In this document: one piece after another, positions 59,664-64,000 of the stretch
How positions within the stretch are numbered: the stretch's first letter is position 1
Layout of the letters: every line of letters starts with the position of its first letter
Source: Alphaproteobacteria bacterium
GTDB taxonomy: Bacteria > Pseudomonadota > Alphaproteobacteria > Rhizobiales > Xanthobacteraceae
Length of the DNA: 64,000 nucleotides
Assembly: GCA_016869215.1 (NCBI GenBank)
Contig: VGEP01000026.1
Span: 1-64,000 of the forward strand
Reading direction: 5' to 3'
Made by a program: the position numbers and the translations under genes
Notes under the pieces: generated by a model
Databases searched by the model: none
Told to the model about the DNA's origin: nothing
What the model saw: only the letters and a program-made list of their open reading frames with translations

Positions 59664-59692
59664 ACGCCGGACCGCCGAACGCGGACCGGCGT
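59664..59692 (+). terminator. weak hairpin after the zinc-ribbon gene
   Basis: ACGCCGG (59664-59670) and CCGGCGT (59686-59692) pair exactly, with further inner CCG/CGG pairs, followed by TCTTGCCTT rather than a clean T-run. It lies between the end of the zinc-ribbon gene and the 3' end of the convergent molybdopterin subunit gene. It may slow or stop transcription, but is not a clear terminator. Confidence 0.3.
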
Positions 59693-59708
59693 CTTGCCTT
59701 GCGCTCGC

Positions 59709-61925
59709 CTACCCGAGGGCGGCCTTCACGCGCGCTGCATCGAGCGGCAGGTCGCGCAGCCGCTTGCCGGTAGCATGCGCGACAGCGTTGCCGATGGCGG
59801 CGCCAGCAGGGCCCTGCGAACCCTCGCCGGAGCCGAGCGGACGCTCGTTCGGCCGGTTGATCAGTTCGACCGACACCTTCGGCACGTCGGGCATGGCCAG
59901 GATCGGATAGCCGCTCCAGTCGCGGGTCCGGATGCCGTTGCGGTCGAAGCGGACCTCTTCCAGCAGCGTCCAGCTCGCCGTCTGGACGATGCCGCCCTCG
60001 ATCTGGTTTTTCAGGCCGTCGGGATTGATCACCAAGCCGGCGTCGGTCGCAGCCCAGGCCTCGCGCACCCGCACCTTGCCGCTCGCACGGTCGATCTCGA
60101 CGTCGGCGATCACCGCGACGTAGCAGGCGAGGTTTTTGTATTTGGAGAAGGCGATGCCACGGCCGCGGCTCAGGCTGCCCTTTTCGCCGGGCTTCCAGTT
60201 GGCCATCGCCGCGACCTTCTCGATCACAGCTTTGGCGCGCGGGTCGGTCATGTGCGCGAGCCGGAACGCGACCGGATCGGCGCCGGCCGCCAGCGCCAGC
60301 TCGTCCATGAAGCACTCCGACGCCCAGACGTTCGAATAGGCGCCGAGCGTGCGCAGCGCGGACGCGCGCAACGGCATCTCCCCGACCAGATGGTTGACCA
60401 CCCGCTGGCTCGGGAAGTCGTAGAGCGGCACCGCGTTGCGGTCGGAGCCGCCGCCAAATTGAATTGGTACGTTGGTCACCGAACCGTGCTTCTGCGCGTC
60501 GGCAACGTGCCAGCTCGCGAGCAGGTTGTTTCCCGCAGGATTGGCCGGCCGCATGCTATGGGTGTTGCTCCACAGCTCGTAGTCCCAGTGGACGATTTTG
60601 CCGCCGTCGAGCGCGCCCTTCACCTTCATCGACATGGCGCAGCCGTAGGGCGACCAGGCGAACTCGTCGTCGCGCATCCATTGCACGCGCACCGGCCGGC
60701 CGGGCGCGGCGCGCGCGAGCAGCGCCGCGTCGAGCGCGGCGTCGTCGGCGCCGTTGTGGCCGTAGCAGCCGGAGCCCTCGAAGTGGATGCAGCGGATCTG
60801 CGGCGGCGGCACCTTCAGCGCCTTGGCGAGATCGACGCGCAGCGGGAACATGCCCTGGCCGTGGCTCCAGACCGTGTACCGGCCGTCGGCGAACTGCGCC
60901 ACCGCGCAGGACGGGCCGATCGAGGCGTGCGACATGTAGGGCTTGTTGTAGGTCGCCTCGATTACCTTGGCGCTGGCGAGCACCGTCGCTTTCTTCTCGC
61001 TCGACACCGTGGTCTGCGCCGGCCGCGAGCGCAGATGCTCGTAAAGCTTCGCAGGGTCCGGCAGCGTATCGCCGCCCGACCATTTCGCGCCGGCGATCAG
61101 TGCCGCGCGCGCCTTGACCGCGTTTTCCTCCCGCTCGGCGATCACGCCGAGGAACGAACCGTCGCGCACGACCGCCACGACGCCCGGCACGCGCCGCGCC
61201 GCGGCTTCGTCGACGCTTTCGAGCTTTGCGCCGTAGCGCGGCGGACGCACCACACGGCCGTGCAGCATTCCTGGCAGACGAAGGTCCTGCACATAGGCCG
61301 CGCCGCCCATGACCTTGGCGGGAATGTCGAGCCGCGGAATCGATTTGCCGACGATCTTGTGCTCGGAGGCCGGCTTGGGCCGCACCTTCGCGCTCGCCTC
61401 GCGCTTCAGGTTGGCCTCGGCGGCAAGCTCGCCGTAGGTGACGCGCTTTCCGTCCGGTGCGCTGATGACGCCGTCGGCGACCTTGAGCGCGGCGGCGTCG
61501 GCGCCAAGCTTCTTCGCCGCAAGCTCGATCAGGATCGCGCGCGCTTCCGCGCCCGCGAGCCGCAGCGCCACGCCGCTGTTCTCGATCGACTGGCTGCCGA
61601 AGGTGAAGCCTTCGTTGGGCGAGCGGCTGGTGTCGACCTGGGTAATGGTGACGCGCGACAGCGGCAGGTCGAGCTCTTCGGCCGCGATCTGCCACAGCGC
61701 GGTCAGGATGCCCTGCCCGAGTTCGACCTTGCCGGTGTGGACCGTGGCGGTGCCGTCGGCGTTGATCCTGATCCAGGCGTCGAGCAACCGGTTGTTGTTG
61801 AGGCTTCCGGGCAACCGCGCGGCGGCGGCCTGCGCCAGCACCTCGGCCGGCAACAGCGAGAAGGCCAGCACGATGCCGCCTGCGCCCTTGTTGAAACCGC
61901 GGCGCGTGAGGGTCGGAGCGTTCAT
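59709..61925 (-). CDS. isoquinoline 1-oxidoreductase beta-subunit-like molybdopterin hydroxylase (IorB type)
   Basis: A 738-residue large subunit of a molybdenum hydroxylase. It starts with a twin-arginine-type signal (TRRGFNKGAGGIVLAFSLL), unlike cytoplasmic xanthine dehydrogenases, which marks the periplasmic IorB family. Family blocks: HTGKVELGQGILTALWQIAAEEL, IPRLDIPAKVMGGAAYVQDLRLPGMLHGRVVRPP (two adjoining parts), RTLGAYSNVWASECFMDELA, and the C-terminal PLGSGEGSQGPAGAAIGNAV with the catalytic Glu in GEG. The 2Fe-2S subunit is encoded 2 bp upstream. No cytochrome subunit or XdhC-like cofactor gene is adjacent. Substrate unknown (N-heterocycles or aldehydes). Confidence 0.92.
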   Translation of the reverse strand: MNAPTLTRRGFNKGAGGIVLAFSLLPAEVLAQAAAARLPGSLNNNRLLDAWIRINADGTATVHTGKVELGQGILTALWQIAAEELDLPLSRVTITQVDTSRSPNEGFTFGSQSIENSGVALRLAGAEARAILIELAAKKLGADAAALKVADGVISAPDGKRVTYGELAAEANLKREASAKVRPKPASEHKIVGKSIPRLDIPAKVMGGAAYVQDLRLPGMLHGRVVRPPRYGAKLESVDEAAARRVPGVVAVVRDGSFLGVIAEREENAVKARAALIAGAKWSGGDTLPDPAKLYEHLRSRPAQTTVSSEKKATVLASAKVIEATYNKPYMSHASIGPSCAVAQFADGRYTVWSHGQGMFPLRVDLAKALKVPPPQIRCIHFEGSGCYGHNGADDAALDAALLARAAPGRPVRVQWMRDDEFAWSPYGCAMSMKVKGALDGGKIVHWDYELWSNTHSMRPANPAGNNLLASWHVADAQKHGSVTNVPIQFGGGSDRNAVPLYDFPSQRVVNHLVGEMPLRASALRTLGAYSNVWASECFMDELALAAGADPVAFRLAHMTDPRAKAVIEKVAAMANWKPGEKGSLSRGRGIAFSKYKNLACYVAVIADVEIDRASGKVRVREAWAATDAGLVINPDGLKNQIEGGIVQTASWTLLEEVRFDRNGIRTRDWSGYPILAMPDVPKVSVELINRPNERPLGSGEGSQGPAGAAIGNAVAHATGKRLRDLPLDAARVKAALG

Positions 61926-61927
61926 GG

Positions 61928-62395
61928 TCAGGTCCTCCCCATTTCCTTGGCGGCGCGCAGGATTGCGGCGACGATGCGGTTGTGGGTGCCGCAGCGGCAC
62001 AGGTTTCCGGCAAGCGCATCGCGCACGTCGGCCTCGCTGACGCGCGCCTTCCGGTCGAGCAGCTCTTTCGCCGACATGATCATGCCGTTGATGCAATAGC
62101 CGCACTGCACCGCCTGCTCGTCGATGAAGGCCTTCTGCAGCGGGTGTGGCTTCTGCGCCGTGCCGAGGCCCTCGATGGTCGTGATCTCGGCGCCGCCGAG
62201 CGTGCCAATCTGCGTGACGCAGGAACGCACGGGCTTGCCGTCGACCATGACTGTGCAGGCGCCGCACTGCGCAAGCCCGCAGCCGAACTTGGCTCCGTTG
62301 AGCTGAAGATCGTTGCGCAGAACGTAAAGCAGCGGCGTGTCCGGCTCGGCCGGAACGCTCCGGCTCGAACCGTTGACCTTGAGATTGATGGCCAT
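61928..62395 (-). CDS. [2Fe-2S] subunit of the molybdenum hydroxylase (IorA type)
   Basis: A 155-residue iron-sulfur protein. The N-terminal plant-ferredoxin cluster uses C39, C44, C47 and C59 (FGCGLAQCGACTVMVDG); the C-terminal helical cluster uses C97, C100, C132 and C134 (QCGYCINGM, NLCRCGTHNRI). Both are complete, so electrons can pass from the Mo centre. The length fits the small subunits of IorAB-type enzymes. ATG 62395. Paired with IorB, 2 bp apart. No signal peptide, so it must be exported with the large subunit or work without export. Confidence 0.94.
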   Translation of the reverse strand: MAINLKVNGSSRSVPAEPDTPLLYVLRNDLQLNGAKFGCGLAQCGACTVMVDGKPVRSCVTQIGTLGGAEITTIEGLGTAQKPHPLQKAFIDEQAVQCGYCINGMIMSAKELLDRKARVSEADVRDALAGNLCRCGTHNRIVAAILRAAKEMGRT

Positions 62396-62509
62396 GGCGG
62401 CGGACCTCCCCGAGCGTGAATGGCGGCGGCGCTTTGCGCGCCTTGTTATTTGGAAGCGTTTTATTTTGCGCCCGCGCCGGGCGGCCGTCGAGTGGGGCGC
62501 GGTACGAAA

Positions 62510-63646
62510 CTACCCGCGCGGCGGCAGGTCGCCGCGCGCCCAGCCTTCGCGCGTCGCTGCACGAAATCCTTCGAACGCGCCCTGCTCGATCGCAGCGCGC
62601 ATGCCCGCCATCAGCGTCTGGTAATAGGCGACGTTCATTTCCGACAGCAGGATCGCACCCAGCATCTCGTTGACCCGCACGAGATGATGCAGATAGGCGC
62701 GCGAATAGGTCCGCGCCGCCGGATGCGGGCACTCCGGATCGAGCGGCCGCGGATCGTCGGCATGACGGGCGTTCTTGAGGTTGAGCGCGCCGAAGCGTGT
62801 GAAGGCATGGCCGTGACGGCCGTTGCGGGTCGGCATCACGCAATCGAACATATCCATGCCGCGCGCGACCGCCTCCAGCAGATCGTCGGGCGTGCCGACG
62901 CCCATCAGGTAGCGCGGCCTGTCGGCGGGAAGCTGCGGCGCGGTGTCGGCGACCACCCGCAGCATGGTCTCCTGCGGCTCGCCGACCGCGAGTCCGCCGA
63001 TGGCGTAGCCGGGAAATCCGATATCGGCCAATCCGCGTGCGCTCTGTGCCCGCAAAGCGCCATCGTCGCCGCCCTGAACGATGCCGAACAGCGCACGCCC
63101 CGGCGGCGAGCCCTCGAATGCGCGCTTGCAGCGCTCGGCCCACTTCAGCGACAGGATCATCGCGCGTTCAAGCTCCGCGCGCTCGTTCGGCAACTTGATG
63201 CACTCGTCGAGCTGCATGGCAATGTCGGCGCCGAGCAGGGTCTGGATCTCGATTGCGCGTTCCGGCGTCAGCTCCACCGTTGCGCCGTCGACATGGGAGC
63301 GGAAGGTCACGCCCCCGTCGTCGATCTTGCGAAGCTGCGACAGCGACATGACCTGGAAGCCGCCGGAGTCGGTGAGGATCGGCCGCGGCCAGTTCATGAA
63401 TGTGTGCAGCCCGCCGAGCGCCGCGATCCGCTCCGCGCCCGGCCGCAGCATCAGGTGATAGGTGTTGCCCAGCAGGATTTCAGCGCCGGTTCCGCGCACC
63501 TGCTCGACCGTCAGCCCTTTCACCGTCGCCTGGGTGCCGACGGGCATGAACGCCGGCGTCTGCACCGTTCCATGCGGCGTGACGACTTCGCCTCGGCGCG
63601 ATGCGCCGTCGGTCGCGATCAGGCGGAAGGAGAAGGAGTCGGTCAT
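62510..63646 (-). CDS. tgt: tRNA-guanine (queuine) transglycosylase Tgt
   Basis: Swaps guanine-34 of Asp, Asn, His and Tyr tRNAs for preQ1 on the way to queuosine. Signatures: [28 protein letters not shown] (Asp nucleophile), [31 protein letters not shown], and [13 protein letters not shown]. The structural zinc site, usually C-x-C-x2-C plus a later His, is only partly kept: C306 in [20 protein letters not shown] with His instead of the second Cys and Ala instead of the third. 378 aa from ATG 63646; the stop of queA overlaps it by 4 bases (ATGA). Confidence 0.96.
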   Translation of the reverse strand: MTDSFSFRLIATDGASRRGEVVTPHGTVQTPAFMPVGTQATVKGLTVEQVRGTGAEILLGNTYHLMLRPGAERIAALGGLHTFMNWPRPILTDSGGFQVMSLSQLRKIDDGGVTFRSHVDGATVELTPERAIEIQTLLGADIAMQLDECIKLPNERAELERAMILSLKWAERCKRAFEGSPPGRALFGIVQGGDDGALRAQSARGLADIGFPGYAIGGLAVGEPQETMLRVVADTAPQLPADRPRYLMGVGTPDDLLEAVARGMDMFDCVMPTRNGRHGHAFTRFGALNLKNARHADDPRPLDPECPHPAARTYSRAYLHHLVRVNEMLGAILLSEMNVAYYQTLMAGMRAAIEQGAFEGFRAATREGWARGDLPPRG

Positions 63647-64000
63647 CGGGTTCGGAACAGCAGGCAAGCATCGCCGTAGGAATAGAACCTATACCCTGCC
63701 GCGATCGCATGCGCGTAGGCGTGCTTCATCGTATCGAGTCCGCAGAACGCCGATACCAGCATGAACAAAGTCGAGCGCGGCAGGTGGAAGTTGGTCAGCA
63801 TCGCGTCCACCGCCTTGAAACGGTAGCCCGGCACAATGAACAGCGCAGTGTCCCCCGACCACGGCCCGATCGTTCCATCGTCCGCCGTGGCGCTCTCCAG
63901 CGTCCGCAGCGCCGTCGATCCGACCGCCACGATCCGGCCGCCGCGCGCGCGGACTGCGTTCAGCGCCGCGGCAGTCTCGTCGCCGACGGTCGCAAACTCC
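63643..64000 (-). CDS. queA: S-adenosylmethionine:tRNA ribosyltransferase-isomerase QueA, C-terminal part
   Basis: The gene enters from the right edge of the window; about 118 codons are visible. The segment [24 protein letters not shown], then [35 protein letters not shown] (blocks in order), [21 protein letters not shown] are the standard C-terminus of QueA, which builds epoxyqueuosine by transferring ribose from S-adenosylmethionine. The stop overlaps the tgt start by 4 bases, the common queA-tgt arrangement. Confidence 0.95.
   Translation of the reverse strand, partial: EFATVGDETAAALNAVRARGGRIVAVGSTALRTLESATADDGTIGPWSGDTALFIVPGYRFKAVDAMLTNFHLPRSTLFMLVSAFCGLDTMKHAYAHAIAAGYRFYSYGDACLLFRTR

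Noticed and set aside
59649-62099. 816-codon plus-strand open frame
   Set aside because: Shadow of the IorB gene on the opposite strand with typical Arg/Gly/Val-rich antisense composition.
59709-63143. Fusion of IorB, IorA and part of tgt into one 1144-codon protein
   Set aside because: The upstream part is a frame-shifted reading of iorA and tgt, which have complete genes in other frames.
1-64000. CRISPR array, prophage or insertion sequence
   Set aside because: No regularly spaced direct repeats, transposase, integrase or phage structural genes were seen; the repeats found are isolated palindromes.

Overview
The window looks like a chromosomal segment of a G+C-rich alphaproteobacterium of the Hyphomicrobiales, close to the Bradyrhizobiaceae/Xanthobacteraceae. 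The support is the gene content (phosphatidylcholine synthase, IalB-family protein, Fe-S/Mo isoquinoline-oxidoreductase-type subunits, PuuD-type urate oxidase, a beta-glucan-type GH17 membrane protein, the SdhE-Mfd pair), two intergenic palindrome families that I recall as common in that group, and a CtrA-like site. Most of the region is dense, ordinary chromosome with many 1-4 base start/stop overlaps. No integrase, IS element, prophage or CRISPR array is visible.

Left part (1-12.3 kb): a small accessory-looking edge (partial HD hydrolase, tiny membrane protein, XRE regulator with a palindromic divergent promoter, and a broken tRNA-Ser 5' half) abuts rimO. Next come convergent upp, the biotin genes (bioA diverging from bioF-bioD over 23 bp), and a ureide cluster read on the minus strand: uraH, puuD, a CPBP membrane protease, allC and an M20 peptidase. 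Part two (12.3-23 kb): a less G+C-rich two-gene unit encoding a patatin phospholipase and a DEDDh exonuclease, then SDR, pcs, DUF1326 and DUF2182, then a UbiH-like hydroxylase, TSUP transporter, CoA transferase, AEC transporter, CoA-ester lyase and hspQ. Two opposed palindromic elements sit between the CoA transferase and AEC genes, and one of them supplies the AEC stop codon.

Middle (23-45 kb): IalB protein with a Q/P-rich linker, a family-5 binding protein overlapping an acyl-adenylate ligase that lacks its P-loop, a degenerate GGDEF protein, DsbA-like protein, two HupE-like proteins, an enolase-superfamily enzyme with an orphan Bug/TctC protein, a large FAD/GcvT dehydrogenase, and sdhE-mfd. 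Upstream of sdhE lie two tandem chemoreceptors. One carries a c-type haem motif in its sensor domain; the other is broken by a one-base deletion. An orphan Bug protein and recG follow.

Right part (45-64 kb): recG, an amidohydrolase/unknown/Rieske trio, DUF502, glmS-glmU (amino-sugar synthesis for the envelope), a SPOR-type protein, a GH17 beta-glucan enzyme and a small exported partner, an amidohydrolase, tRNA-Lys(UUU), a zinc-ribbon protein, an IorAB-type molybdo-hydroxylase, and the queuosine genes tgt-queA (queA runs off the end). The most unusual items are the patatin-exonuclease pair, the palindromes that write the ends of two genes, the truncated tRNA-Ser, the haem chemoreceptor with its frameshifted twin, and the CtrA-like box upstream of them.
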